Of a stretch of 64,000 nucleotides of DNA, positions 17,103 to 25,546 are shown piece by piece. This DNA comes from Devosia oryzisoli. GTDB taxonomy: Bacteria; Pseudomonadota; Alphaproteobacteria; Rhizobiales; Devosiaceae. Every line of letters starts with the position of its first letter. The first letter of the stretch is position 1. The position numbers and the translations under genes were made by a program. A model generated the notes under the pieces. The model saw only the letters and a program-made list of their open reading frames with translations, had not been told where the DNA came from and ran no database searches. The stretch spans positions 248,001 through 312,000 of the forward strand of contig NZ_JACYFU010000002.1 in NCBI RefSeq assembly GCF_014837245.1, in the 5' to 3' direction.

Positions 17103-19199
17103 ATGTCCACTGCGCCCAAGCGCCTCGAGAACCTTTGGGACGATGCCAAGGCCGCCTCGATGAGCGAGCCCGAGCGCCTCGTCTACCGCTCCAACCTCCT
17201 CGGGTCGGACAAGCGCGTCACCAATTACGGCGGCGGCAATACCTCCTCGAAGATTTGGCAGAAAGACCCGCTGACCGGCGAAGAGGTGGAAGTGCTCTGG
17301 GTCAAGGGTTCGGGCGGCGACAATGCCTCGATCAAGCTCGACGGCTTTGCCACGCTCTACATGGACAAGCTGCGGGCGCTGAAGGGCCTCTATCGCGGCG
17401 TCGAATTCGAAGACGAGATGGTGGGCTACCTCCCACACGCCACCTTCAACCTCAACCCCCGCGCCTCCTCAATCGACACCCCGCTCCACGCCTATGTGCC
17501 CCACCCCTATGTGGACCACATGCACCCGGACGCCATCATCGCCATCGCCGCTTCGAAGAACAGCAAAGAGCTGACCGCAAAAATCTTCGGCGACGAGATC
17601 GGCTGGCTCCCTTGGAAGAAGCCCGGCTTCGAGCTCGGCCTGTGGCTCGAAAAATTCTGCCTCGAGCACCCCAATGCCAATGGCGTCATCCTCGAGTCCC
17701 ATGGCCTGTTCACCTGGGGCGACACTCCCAAGGCGTGCTACGAAACCACGCTGCGCATCATCAATACGGCGATGGATTGGTTCGAGAAGGAAACCGAGGG
17801 CAAGACCATCTTTGGCGGCGCCGCCGTCCAGTCGCTCGATGCGGACGCCCGCCGCGCCATCGCCGCAAAACTGATGCCCAAGATTCGCGGCTTCATCTCC
17901 GAGGACAGCCACAAGCTCGGCCATTTCGATGACAGCCCCGCCGTCCTCGAATTCGTCAACTCAAACAATCTGCGCCCGCTGGCCGCGCTGGGCACCTCCT
18001 GCCCCGACCACTTCCTGCGCACCAAGATCCGCCCGCTGGTGATCGACTTCGATCCGGCCCACCCCGATGTCGACGCCGTCATCGCCGGCCTCGACAAGCA
18101 GATCGCCGCCTACCGCGCCGACTATGCCGCCTATTATGAACGCTCGAAGCACGACAACTCGCCGGCCATCCGCGACCCGAACGCCGTCGTCTACCTGATC
18201 CCCGGCGTGGGCATGATCACCTTCGCCAAGGACAAGGCCACGGCCCGCATTTCCGGCGAGTTCTACGTCAACGCCATCAACGTGATGCGCGGCGCCTCGA
18301 CCGTTTCCGAATATCAGGGCCTGCCCGAACAGGAAGCCTTCGATATCGAATATTGGCTGCTCGAAGAAGCCAAGCTGCAGCGCATGCCCAAGCCTAAATC
18401 CCTGGCCGGCAAGATCGCCCTTGTCACCGGCGGCGCCGGCGGCATCGGCAAGGCGACGGCCATCCGGCTGCTGCGCGAAGGCGCCTGCGTCGTTCTCGCC
18501 GACATCGACCAGGCCGCGCTCGACAGTGCCATCGCGGAGCTCTCCAGCGTCTTCGGCACCGACTTCGTGCGCCCGGTGAACATCAACGTCACCCGCGAAG
18601 CCGAGGTCACTGCCGGCTTTGCCCACGCCGTGGTGGAGTTCGGCGGCCTCGACATTCTGGTCTCGAACGCAGGCCTCGCCTCGTCCGCCCCCATCGAAGA
18701 GACCACGCTCGAGCTGTGGAACAAGAACATGGACATCCTGTCCACGGGCTACTTCCTCGTGTCGCGCGAAGCCTTCCGCCTGTTCCGCCAGCAGAAAATC
18801 GGCGGCAACGTCGTCTTCGTCGCGTCCAAGAACGGTCTCGCCGCCTCCCCCAACGCTGCTGCCTATTGCACCGCCAAGGCCGCCGAAATCCATCTCGCCC
18901 GCTGCCTCGCGCTCGAAGGCGCTGAAGCCCAGATCCGCGTCAACGTCGTCAACCCCGACGCCGTGCTGCGCGGCTCGAAGATCTGGGCCGGCGAGTGGCT
19001 GGAGCAGCGCGCCTCGACCTACAAGACCGACAAGGATGGCCTTGAGGAAATGTACCGCCAGCGCTCGATGCTCAAGCGCTCGGTGTTCCCCGAAGACATC
19101 GCCGAAGCGATCTACTTCTTCGCGTCCGAAGCCTCGGCCAAGTCCACCGGCAATATCCTCAACGTCGACGCCGGCAACGCCCAGTCGTTCCCGCGGTAA
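17103..19199 (+). CDS. rhaD: Bifunctional rhamnulose-1-phosphate aldolase / short-chain dehydrogenase
   Basis: 698 residues, matching the rhizobial RhaD fusion. The N-terminal class II aldolase (about 1-400) carries the metal-binding pair His139 and His141 (DHMHPDAI), an acidic cluster near 103-105 and ESHGLFTWG. The C-terminal SDR (about 430-695) has the Rossmann motif TGGAGGIG and a YCTAK catalytic motif. The aldolase splits rhamnulose 1-phosphate into dihydroxyacetone phosphate and L-lactaldehyde, and the SDR half probably oxidises or reduces lactaldehyde. GAGGAGGAA lies 8 bases before the ATG. First gene of the rhaD-rhaI operon. Confidence 0.95.
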   Translation: MSTAPKRLENLWDDAKAASMSEPERLVYRSNLLGSDKRVTNYGGGNTSSKIWQKDPLTGEEVEVLWVKGSGGDNASIKLDGFATLYMDKLRALKGLYRGVEFEDEMVGYLPHATFNLNPRASSIDTPLHAYVPHPYVDHMHPDAIIAIAASKNSKELTAKIFGDEIGWLPWKKPGFELGLWLEKFCLEHPNANGVILESHGLFTWGDTPKACYETTLRIINTAMDWFEKETEGKTIFGGAAVQSLDADARRAIAAKLMPKIRGFISEDSHKLGHFDDSPAVLEFVNSNNLRPLAALGTSCPDHFLRTKIRPLVIDFDPAHPDVDAVIAGLDKQIAAYRADYAAYYERSKHDNSPAIRDPNAVVYLIPGVGMITFAKDKATARISGEFYVNAINVMRGASTVSEYQGLPEQEAFDIEYWLLEEAKLQRMPKPKSLAGKIALVTGGAGGIGKATAIRLLREGACVVLADIDQAALDSAIAELSSVFGTDFVRPVNINVTREAEVTAGFAHAVVEFGGLDILVSNAGLASSAPIEETTLELWNKNMDILSTGYFLVSREAFRLFRQQKIGGNVVFVASKNGLAASPNAAAYCTAKAAEIHLARCLALEGAEAQIRVNVVNPDAVLRGSKIWAGEWLEQRASTYKTDKDGLEEMYRQRSMLKRSVFPEDIAEAIYFFASEASAKSTGNILNVDAGNAQSFPR

Positions 19200-19209
19200 T
19201 TTTCAGGAG

Positions 19210-19336
19210 GCCCCCCCACCCTCGGTCCCTCCCCACAAGGGGGAGGGATGCGCAGGAGCCGCTGGCGCAAATGTTTCAGTCGGCCTCCCTCCCCCTTGTG
19301 GGGAGGGTCGGGGTGGGGGTGAGAGCCACAATTTCG
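19210..19336. repeat. Facing pair of dispersed palindromic repeats between rhaD and rhaI
   Basis: Copy one (19210-19249, inverted) contains CCTCCCCACAAGGGGGAGGG. Copy two (19282-19336) contains CTCCCCCTTGTGGGGAGGGT, then GGGTGGGGGTGAGAGCCACA. The arms pair into one long hairpin, and the rhaI ribosome binding site (GGGGGAGGA) begins directly at the end of copy two. The structure could affect rhaI translation or rhaD mRNA stability. Confidence 0.8.
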
Positions 19337-19353
19337 GGGGAGGACCCACCAAA

Positions 19354-20643
19354 ATGACAGATCACATCATCCAGCCCACCACCATCGAAGCCGAAAACGC
19401 ATCCCGCGAGGCCAACCTCCGCCGCGACTACGACTCGCTGGGCGAGCGTCTCGACCGGCGCGGCATCGCCATCGACGCCATCAAGCAAAAGGTCGCTGCC
19501 TTCTCAGTTGCCGTGCCCTCCTGGGGTGTCGGCACCGGCGGCACCCGCTTTGCCCGCTTTCCCGGCAAGGGCGAGCCGCGCGACATCTTCGACAAGATCG
19601 AGGATTGCGCCGTCATCGCCCAGCTCACCCAGGCGACGCGCACCGTTTCCCTCCATATTCCGTGGGACAAGGCCGATCCGAACCGCCTGAAGCAGGCGGC
19701 CAGCCGCTTCAATCTCGGCTTCGATGCCATGAACTCCAACACCTTCGCCGACGCCAAGGGGCAGATGCAGAGCTACAAGTTCGGCTCGCTCTCGGCCGCC
19801 GACAAGGCCACGCGCGATCAAGCCATCGAGCACAACCTCGAATGCATCGAGATCGGCAAGACCATCGGCTCGAAGGCCCTCACCGTCTGGATCGGTGATG
19901 GCTCCAACTTCCCCGGCCAGACCAATTTCGCCACCCAGTTCGAGCACTATCTCGACTCCATGAAGGCGATCTATGCCGCCCTCCCCGACGACTGGCGGCT
20001 TTATTCCGAACACAAGATGTACGAGCCGGCCTTCTATTCCACGGTCGTGCAGGATTGGGGCACCAACTACCTCATCGCCAAGGAGCTGGGCGACAAGGCC
20101 TTCTGCCTCGTCGACCTCGGCCACCATGCGCCCAACGTCAATATCGAGATGATCGTTTCCCGCCTCGCGCAGTTCGGCAAGCTGGGCGGCTTCCACTTCA
20201 ATGATTCAAAGTACGGCGATGACGATCTCGACGCGGGCGCCATCGATCCGTTCCGCCTGTTCCTTGTCTTCAACGAACTGGTCGATGCCGAAGAGCGCTA
20301 CGCCGATTTCGCCCCCGCGCACATGCTCGACCAGTCGCACAACGTCACCGACCCCATCGAATCGCTGATGCTCTCGGCGGCCGACGTGCAGCGCGCCTAT
20401 GCCCAGGCCCTGCTGGTCGACCGCAAGGGCCTCAAGGCCGCGCAGGAAGGCAACGACGCCCTTGGCGCCACCCAGGCCCTGCGCCTCGCCTACCGCACCG
20501 ACGTCGAGCCGATCCTGGCCATGGCTCGCCTCGAACAGGGCGGCGCCATCGACCTCCTCGCCACCTATCGCGCCTCCGGATATCGCCAGAAGGTCGCCGA
20601 AGTCCGGCCCGAGATCGCCGCCGGGTCCAGCGGCATCGTCTGA
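19354..20643 (+). CDS. rhaI: L-rhamnose isomerase (Pseudomonas/rhizobial type)
   Basis: 429 residues, a xylose-isomerase-like TIM barrel of the L-rhamnose catabolism isomerase family. SEHKMYEPAFYS and VDLGHHAPNVNIEMIVSRL carry the metal ligands, and FHFNDSKYGDDDLDAGAIDP is the typical C-terminal active-site stretch. It converts L-rhamnose to L-rhamnulose. The ATG at 19354 follows GGGGGAGGA. Co-transcribed with rhaD across the repeat-filled spacer of 154 bases. Confidence 0.94.
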   Translation: MTDHIIQPTTIEAENASREANLRRDYDSLGERLDRRGIAIDAIKQKVAAFSVAVPSWGVGTGGTRFARFPGKGEPRDIFDKIEDCAVIAQLTQATRTVSLHIPWDKADPNRLKQAASRFNLGFDAMNSNTFADAKGQMQSYKFGSLSAADKATRDQAIEHNLECIEIGKTIGSKALTVWIGDGSNFPGQTNFATQFEHYLDSMKAIYAALPDDWRLYSEHKMYEPAFYSTVVQDWGTNYLIAKELGDKAFCLVDLGHHAPNVNIEMIVSRLAQFGKLGGFHFNDSKYGDDDLDAGAIDPFRLFLVFNELVDAEERYADFAPAHMLDQSHNVTDPIESLMLSAADVQRAYAQALLVDRKGLKAAQEGNDALGATQALRLAYRTDVEPILAMARLEQGGAIDLLATYRASGYRQKVAEVRPEIAAGSSGIV

Positions 20644-20696
20644 GCAGCACGTCGCGACAACGCCAAAGGCCGGACGCTCCGACCCCAACCACCACC

Positions 20697-20772
20697 GTCA
20701 TCACCCGGCTCGTCCGGGTGATCCACCTTCCTTCCCCAAAGAAGGGATTGCCCGGACAAGCCGGGCAATGAC
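20697..20772. repeat. Long imperfect inverted repeat between convergent rhaI and mmsA
   Basis: GTCATCACCCGGCTCGTCCG at one end and GCCCGGACAAGCCGGGCAAT, then GAC, at the other, so the outer arms pair. It lies 53 bases after rhaI and 12 bases after the opposing mmsA stop. Probably a bidirectional terminator or REP-like element. Its sequence differs from the CTCCCCC family. Confidence 0.7.
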
Positions 20773-20784
20773 GACGTCGAGTAC

Positions 20785-22281
20785 TTACTTCATCGTGGGC
20801 ATCTGGAACTCCGCCCCATCCTTGATGCCGCTCGGCCAGCGGGCCGTCACCGTCTTGGTGCGGGTCCAGAACTTGATCGAATCCGTGCCGTGCTGGTTGA
20901 GGTCGCCGAAGGCCGAGGCCTTCCAGCCGCCGAAACTGTGATAGGCCAGCGGCACCGGCACCGGGACGTTGACGCCCACCATGCCGATATTGACCCGGCT
21001 GGCAAAATCGCGCGCCGCATCGCCATCGCGGGTAAAGATCGCCGTGCCGTTGCCATAGGGATTATCGATCACCAGCTCCAGCGCCTCTTCATAGGTCTTG
21101 GAGCGCACCACGCTCAGCACCGGCCCGAAGATTTCCTCGCGGTAGATGTCCATGTCCGGCGTCACCTTGTCGAACAGGGTCGGCCCGACGAAGTAGCCGT
21201 TTTCATAGCCCTGCAGCGAGAAGTCCCGCCCATCGACCACGAGGTCGGCGCCCTGCTCCACGCCCTTGCCGATCAGCGCCTTGACGCGCTCCTGGCTGGC
21301 CTTGGTGATGACCGGGCCCATGTCCGACGCCTTGTCCGTCGCCGGGCCCACCGTGAGCTTTTCGATGCGGGGCTTGAGCGCCGCGATGATCCGATCCGCC
21401 GTCGCTTCGCCCACCGGCACCGCCACCGACACCGCCATGCAGCGCTCCCCGGCCGAGCCATAACCGGCCCCCATCAAGGCGTCCGCGGCCTTTTCCATGT
21501 CGGCATCGGGCATGATCACCATATGGTTCTTGGCGCCGCCAAACGCCTGCACGCGCTTGCCGTTTTGCGCAGCGCTAGCATAGACATAGCGCGCGATCGG
21601 GGTGGAGCCGACGAAGCTGATCGCCTCGATCTTCTCGTGCGCGATGATGCCATCCACCACATCCTTGCCGCCATGCACCACGTTGAGGATGCCCTTGGGC
21701 AGCCCCGCCTCGATCGCCAGTTGCGCCAGTCGCACCGGCACGGACGGGTCGCGCTCGGAGGGTTTGAGGATAAACGCGTTGCCCGCGGCAATCGCCGGAG
21801 ACAGCATCCAGAGTGGGATCATGGCCGGGAAATTGAACGGCGTAATGCCCGCGCCGATGCCCACCGGCTGGCGCAGAGAATACATGTCGATGCCCGGCCC
21901 CGCCCCTTCGGTGAATTCCCCCTTGAGCAGGTGCGGCGCACCGGCCACAAATTCGGACACCTCCAGCCCGCGCAACAGGTCGCCCTTGGCGTCCTCCACC
22001 GTCTTGCCGTGCTCGGCGCTCAGCAGTTCGGCCAGTTCGTCCATGTGCTGGTTGATGAGGCCCACGAAGGCGAAGAATACACGCGCCCGCCGCTGCGGGT
22101 TGGTCGCGGCCCATTTGGGCTGGGCGGCAGCGGCCGAGCGGACGGCAGCCTCGAGCTCCGCCGGCGTCGCGAGCGCCACCCGCGCCTGCACTTCGCCGGT
22201 CGCCGGGTTAAACACGTCCTGAAACTGCGTGCTTTCGCCCGTCGTTTCGGCCCCGTCGATGAAGTGTCCAATCGTGCGCAT
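20785..22281 (-). CDS. mmsA: CoA-acylating methylmalonate-semialdehyde dehydrogenase
   Basis: 498 residues, an ALDH-superfamily member. Catalytic Cys281 lies in GSAGERCMA, with ITPFNFPAMIPLWM and FVGSTPIARYVY as cofactor segments. GGAKNH replaces the usual catalytic Glu segment, as in the CoA-dependent MSDH branch. It converts methylmalonate or malonate semialdehyde and CoA to propionyl-CoA or acetyl-CoA in valine, inositol or beta-alanine breakdown. ATG 22281 has AAAGGAG upstream. Divergent from a LysR regulator that shares its promoter region. Confidence 0.93.
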   Translation of the reverse strand: MRTIGHFIDGAETTGESTQFQDVFNPATGEVQARVALATPAELEAAVRSAAAAQPKWAATNPQRRARVFFAFVGLINQHMDELAELLSAEHGKTVEDAKGDLLRGLEVSEFVAGAPHLLKGEFTEGAGPGIDMYSLRQPVGIGAGITPFNFPAMIPLWMLSPAIAAGNAFILKPSERDPSVPVRLAQLAIEAGLPKGILNVVHGGKDVVDGIIAHEKIEAISFVGSTPIARYVYASAAQNGKRVQAFGGAKNHMVIMPDADMEKAADALMGAGYGSAGERCMAVSVAVPVGEATADRIIAALKPRIEKLTVGPATDKASDMGPVITKASQERVKALIGKGVEQGADLVVDGRDFSLQGYENGYFVGPTLFDKVTPDMDIYREEIFGPVLSVVRSKTYEEALELVIDNPYGNGTAIFTRDGDAARDFASRVNIGMVGVNVPVPVPLAYHSFGGWKASAFGDLNQHGTDSIKFWTRTKTVTARWPSGIKDGAEFQMPTMK

Positions 22282-22306
22282 GCAAATCTCCTTTATTGCG
22301 GAGAGG

Positions 22307-22363
22307 TTTCGCACTACGCTTTGCACACATCAACGAGAAGGAAAGCGTATCCGTTGTGCGAAA
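22307..22363. promoter_or_regulatory. Nested inverted repeats in the mmsA-lysR divergent promoter
   Basis: TTTCGCAC (22307-22314) pairs with GTGCGAAA (22356-22363), and inside it TACGCTTT (22315-22322) pairs with AAAGCGTA (22342-22349). The region lies between the divergent mmsA and lysR starts and is a strong candidate for the LysR-family regulator's recognition and activation sites. Confidence 0.55.
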
Positions 22364-22373
22364 ATCGTAGCCG

Positions 22374-23249
22374 ATGAACTGGGACGATGCGCGCATCTTT
22401 CTCGCCGTGGCGCGGCAGGGCCAGTTCCTGGGCGCCGCCCGCACGCTCGGCCTCAACCACGCCACCGTCGCCCGGCGCATCGCGGCTCTCGAACAGGCCG
22501 TCGGCAGCGCACTCTTTCGCCGCCGCACCAATGGCACCGAGCTGACGGCGGAGGGTGAACGCTTCCTGCGGCATGCCGAGGCCATGGAAAGCGCCTCGCT
22601 TGCCGCCATGGCGACGGCCGGTGCCGATAGTGCGCTCGAAGGGACGGTGCGCGTCGGCGCCCCCGATGGTTTTGGCGTCGCCTTCCTCGCCCCACGCCTC
22701 GGCGAGCTGATCGAGCGCCATCCCGGCCTCAGGATCGAACTCGTCCCGGTGCCGCGGGCCTTTTCCCTCTCGCGTCGCGAGGCCGACATCGCCGTGACGC
22801 TGGAGCGCCCGCGCGAGGGTCGGCTCGTGGCCCGCAAGCTGACCGATTACCGGCTCGGCCTCTACGCCTCCCCCACCTATCTCAGGCGATATGGCGCGCC
22901 GAACTCGCTGGACGGCCTCGCCGCGCATCGTCTCGTGGGTTACGTGGAGGACCTGCTCTATACGCCGTCGCTCGATTACACCGCCGACTTTCTCAAGAGC
23001 TGGCAATCGAGCGTCGCCGTCTCCTCCGCCATGGGCCAGACCGAAGCCGTCCGCGCCGGTGCCGGCATCGGCATCCTCCACGCCTTCATGGCCGCCGGCG
23101 ACACGCGCCTCGTGCCCGTGCTGCCGAGCCACACGCTCACGCGCTCCTATTGGACCGTCGTGCATGAAGATTTGCGCGGCCTGCGCCGGGTCACCGTCGT
23201 GTCCGACTTCCTCGCCGAGATCGTCTCCCGCGACCGCTCACCCTTCTAG
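22374..23249 (+). CDS. LysR-family transcriptional regulator, probable regulator of mmsA
   Basis: 291 residues. The N-terminal winged helix-turn-helix (FLAVARQGQFLGAARTLG, then ATVARRIAALEQ) is followed by a substrate-binding effector domain (VRVGAPDGFGVAFLAPRL). The gene is transcribed away from mmsA across 92 bases that hold nested inverted repeats, the classic arrangement for a LysR regulator and its target. Its 3' end overlaps the next LysR gene, on the opposite strand, by 12 bases. Effector unknown. Confidence 0.88.
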   Translation: MNWDDARIFLAVARQGQFLGAARTLGLNHATVARRIAALEQAVGSALFRRRTNGTELTAEGERFLRHAEAMESASLAAMATAGADSALEGTVRVGAPDGFGVAFLAPRLGELIERHPGLRIELVPVPRAFSLSRREADIAVTLERPREGRLVARKLTDYRLGLYASPTYLRRYGAPNSLDGLAAHRLVGYVEDLLYTPSLDYTADFLKSWQSSVAVSSAMGQTEAVRAGAGIGILHAFMAAGDTRLVPVLPSHTLTRSYWTVVHEDLRGLRRVTVVSDFLAEIVSRDRSPF

Positions 23250-24143
23250 GCTGGCCTGCCGGTCGCGCAGCGGCGCCGTCGCCTCGAGCAGCCACTCGCG
23301 GAAGGCGCGGATCTTCGGCGCGTTGCGGCGGCTTTCCGGGTAGACCAGATAGTAGCCATGGCCGTCCCAGCCGATGGTTTTGAATGGCTGCACCAGCCGC
23401 CCTGCGGCGATGTCATCGGAATAGAATGTGGGGGTGAGCATGGCCAGTCCCCGCCCCGCGATGGCGGCGGCCGCCTCCAGGTTCTGCGATCCCAGCCGGC
23501 TGAACGGCCGGTCATCGATCACCGCGCCACTGACCCCGGCCAGATCGAGCCAGGCCGTCAGCCACGGATCGTCGGGCGCAATCTGGGGCACCCGCAGCAG
23601 GTCACGGGGCTGGCGAACCTGGTACTCATGCACCAGCTTGGGGCTCATCATCGGCGCAAATTCCGCCTTGAGCAGCAGGTGCCAGACGAGGCCCGGCGTC
23701 GGCTTCTTGGTGCCGCGGATACCGACGTCGAACTCCTCGGCGCCAAAATCCACCAGATGCCCCGAACTCTCCACCCGCACCGCGATCTCCGGATGGGCCA
23801 GTTGGAAGAGGCCGACATTGGCCGCCAGCCAGTGGCTGGCAAAGGTCGGCACCGCGGTGATGGCCAGCGTCCCCTCGACGCGCCCCTGCGCCTCTGCGAA
23901 CGCATTGCGCAGCATGTCGAAGGCATCCCGCGTGGCCGGCGCCAGCTGCGCCCCCGTTTCGGTCAGCGCAATCTGCCGGGGCTTACGCAGAAACAGCGGC
24001 GTGCCGATCCGCTCCTCGAGCAGCCGGATCTGGTAGCTCACCGCCGCCTGCGTCATGCCCAGTTCGTCCGCCGCACGGGTAAAGCTCAGGTGTCGCGCCA
24101 CGGCCTCGAAGGCGCGGACGGCGGTGAGAGGCGGCAACGTCAT
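23238..24143 (-). CDS. LysR-family transcriptional regulator (GcvA-like)
   Basis: 301 residues. The N-terminus LPPLTAVRAFEAVARHLSF and the helix AADELGMTQAAVSYQIRLLE are typical of the GcvA/AmpR-like LysR branch. The effector domain spans about 90-295. Convergent overlap of 12 bases with the first LysR gene, and divergent from the small 72-residue gene at 24253, which is the only obvious linked target. Target genes are not evident from the sequence. Confidence 0.88.
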   Translation of the reverse strand: MTLPPLTAVRAFEAVARHLSFTRAADELGMTQAAVSYQIRLLEERIGTPLFLRKPRQIALTETGAQLAPATRDAFDMLRNAFAEAQGRVEGTLAITAVPTFASHWLAANVGLFQLAHPEIAVRVESSGHLVDFGAEEFDVGIRGTKKPTPGLVWHLLLKAEFAPMMSPKLVHEYQVRQPRDLLRVPQIAPDDPWLTAWLDLAGVSGAVIDDRPFSRLGSQNLEAAAAIAGRGLAMLTPTFYSDDIAAGRLVQPFKTIGWDGHGYYLVYPESRRNAPKIRAFREWLLEATAPLRDRQASLEG

Positions 24144-24252
24144 GGATAAATTTTCCTTATGGCGCCGTGCTGACGTTTAGTTGGAATGGCGCCATCATCG
24201 GGCGCATCCTCGGCACTGTCAAACAAGCAGAGGGCATGGACCTATAAGGCCC

Positions 24253-24471
24253 ATGTATGCGACCATGACTGTGTTCCAGACATTTCTCGGTTTTCTCGCG
24301 GCCATGCCGGCCATGGCCCGCCCCGGTTCCCAACCCGATACCCATCGCCGCCGCCGGGCCATCGAGTCGCTGCGCCTGTCACCGCACCTGCTGCATGACG
24401 TCGGCATGGACGAGTTCGAAACGCCCGCCGACGATCCGCGCTGGTTGCGCCGCCCCGACCTCGAGCGCTAG
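24253..24471 (+). CDS. Small DUF1127-like protein
   Basis: 72 residues from ATG 24253 (AAGG 7 bases upstream); ATG 24265 is an alternative. After a hydrophobic N-terminal stretch (VFQTFLGFLAAMPAM) comes an Arg-rich helix and LRLSPHLLHDVGMDEFE, which resembles the DUF1127 ending LSDHxLxDIGL. DUF1127 proteins are short Arg-rich regulators of metabolism and RNA in alphaproteobacteria. Divergent from the GcvA-like regulator and upstream of ybaK by 38 bases. Confidence 0.5.
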   Translation: MYATMTVFQTFLGFLAAMPAMARPGSQPDTHRRRRAIESLRLSPHLLHDVGMDEFETPADDPRWLRRPDLER

Positions 24472-24509
24472 GGACTTGCCCCGCTCCGGGCGTGCGCTAG
24501 AACAGAGGC

Positions 24510-24983
24510 ATGTCCAAGACCACGCCCGCCACCCAGGCTCTCGACCGAGCCGGCATCGCTTACACTACCGGCACCTATGACTACGACCCCAATGCCGAGC
24601 GCGTTGGGCTGCAGGCGGCCGAAGCCATGGGCGTGTCGCCCGCCGAAGTGTTCAAGACGCTGATGGCCGAACTCGACGGCAAGCCGGTCTGCGCCATCGT
24701 CCCCTCGGACGAGGAAGTGAACATGAAAAAGCTCGCCGCGGCGCTCGGCGGCAAATCGGCCCACATGATGAAGCCGGCCGATGCGGAGCGCCTCACCGGC
24801 TACAAGGTCGGCGGCATCAGCCCCCTCGGCCAGCGCAAAGCCGTGCCCACGGCGCTTGATGAACTGGCCCAGCTTTACGACGAGATCTTCCTCAACGGCG
24901 GGCAACGGGGCCTGCAGATCCGCATTCGCCCCGACGATCTGGTAAAAGCCCTGGGCTGCACCGTCGCCGATCTGGTGCGCTAG
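24510..24983 (+). CDS. ybaK: Cys-tRNA(Pro)/Cys-tRNA(Cys) deacylase
   Basis: 157 residues, an INS-like trans-editing domain. TPATQALDRAGIAYTTGTYDYD, GVSPAEVFKTLMAELDGKPV and VGGISPLGQRKAVPT follow YbaK throughout, including the conserved Lys in VFKTL. It hydrolyses Cys-tRNA(Pro) made by mistake by prolyl-tRNA synthetase. Cytoplasmic, monocistronic or read with the small upstream gene. Confidence 0.93.
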   Translation: MSKTTPATQALDRAGIAYTTGTYDYDPNAERVGLQAAEAMGVSPAEVFKTLMAELDGKPVCAIVPSDEEVNMKKLAAALGGKSAHMMKPADAERLTGYKVGGISPLGQRKAVPTALDELAQLYDEIFLNGGQRGLQIRIRPDDLVKALGCTVADLVR

Positions 24984-25024
24984 CCTCGCGCCGCCCAGAG
25001 CGCCTGAGAATCAGAGCCCAGAAA

Positions 25025-25053
25025 CGACAAAAGGCGCCCTTGCGGACGCCTTC
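25025..25053 (-). terminator. Rho-independent terminator of the DUF1127 gene
   Basis: On the minus strand, AAGGCG (25052-25047) pairs with CGCCTT (25036-25031), with TTGTCG after it and a T-rich end. It lies 40 bases beyond the stop of the 48-residue DUF1127 gene and, read the other way, 47 bases after ybaK. Confidence 0.6.
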
Positions 25054-25092
25054 ATCGGATAGGCCGTTGCGACGGCCGGGACCTTTGGGCGA

Positions 25093-25239
25093 TTAGACGC
25101 CGTAGGTGCCGCGGGCGATCGAGCGGATATCAGCCTTGGTGATGCCGAGGTCATTGAGCTGACGGGCATCGAGGGCGCTCAGTTCGCGCATGGTGCGCTG
25201 ATACTGGGCAAACTGGGCGATCTTCTTGGCAATGTTCAT
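25093..25239 (-). CDS. DUF1127 small protein
   Basis: 48 residues (MNIAKKIAQFAQYQRTMREL, then SALDARQLNDLGITKADIRS, then IARGTYGV), a full-length member of the short Arg-rich DUF1127/YjiS family. These proteins are usually stress- or phosphate-responsive and can bind RNA. The ATG has AAGGGGAA 7 bases upstream, and a terminator follows the stop. Upstream (minus strand) is a TATAGAT-like -10 element about 30 bases before the start. Confidence 0.85.
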   Translation of the reverse strand: MNIAKKIAQFAQYQRTMRELSALDARQLNDLGITKADIRSIARGTYGV

Positions 25240-25546
25240 TTTCGGTTCCCCTTCTTTCGATGCCCCTTATCTATAGCGGAACAGTCGTGATTAGAAGGTA
25301 GACTCTGTGCACATCCGTTATGCACTGGGTGCATCCAAAACGAGCAGCCCATTCACCCCCGATTCAGCTCCGCGACCAAATCCGGGCGCAACGATACGGC
25401 GAGCCCCTTGCGTTAACGATCTGATAAGGAAACAGAAACGCTCCATCCCGACCGGCCGGGCCTATTTTTGACCATCCGGTCAGGAGCTATGCGTTTGGCG
25501 CAGCATCAGCGTCTGCGCGGCCGGACACAGGAAGGCCCGTCCCGCG
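25240..25546. other. Intergenic region between DUF1127 gene and fnrN
   Basis: 307 bases without a convincing gene. The right half holds the promoter of the DUF1127 gene, and the left half is the 3' flank of fnrN. Repeated TGCAC/TGCAT words occur near 25307-25335. No clear terminator is visible for fnrN. Confidence 0.5.

Noticed and set aside
18619..19353. A long N-terminal extension of the rhamnose isomerase reading back into rhaD
   Set aside because: The segment is an out-of-phase reading of the rhaD dehydrogenase domain and of repeats. The family N-terminus and a good ribosome binding site are at 19354.
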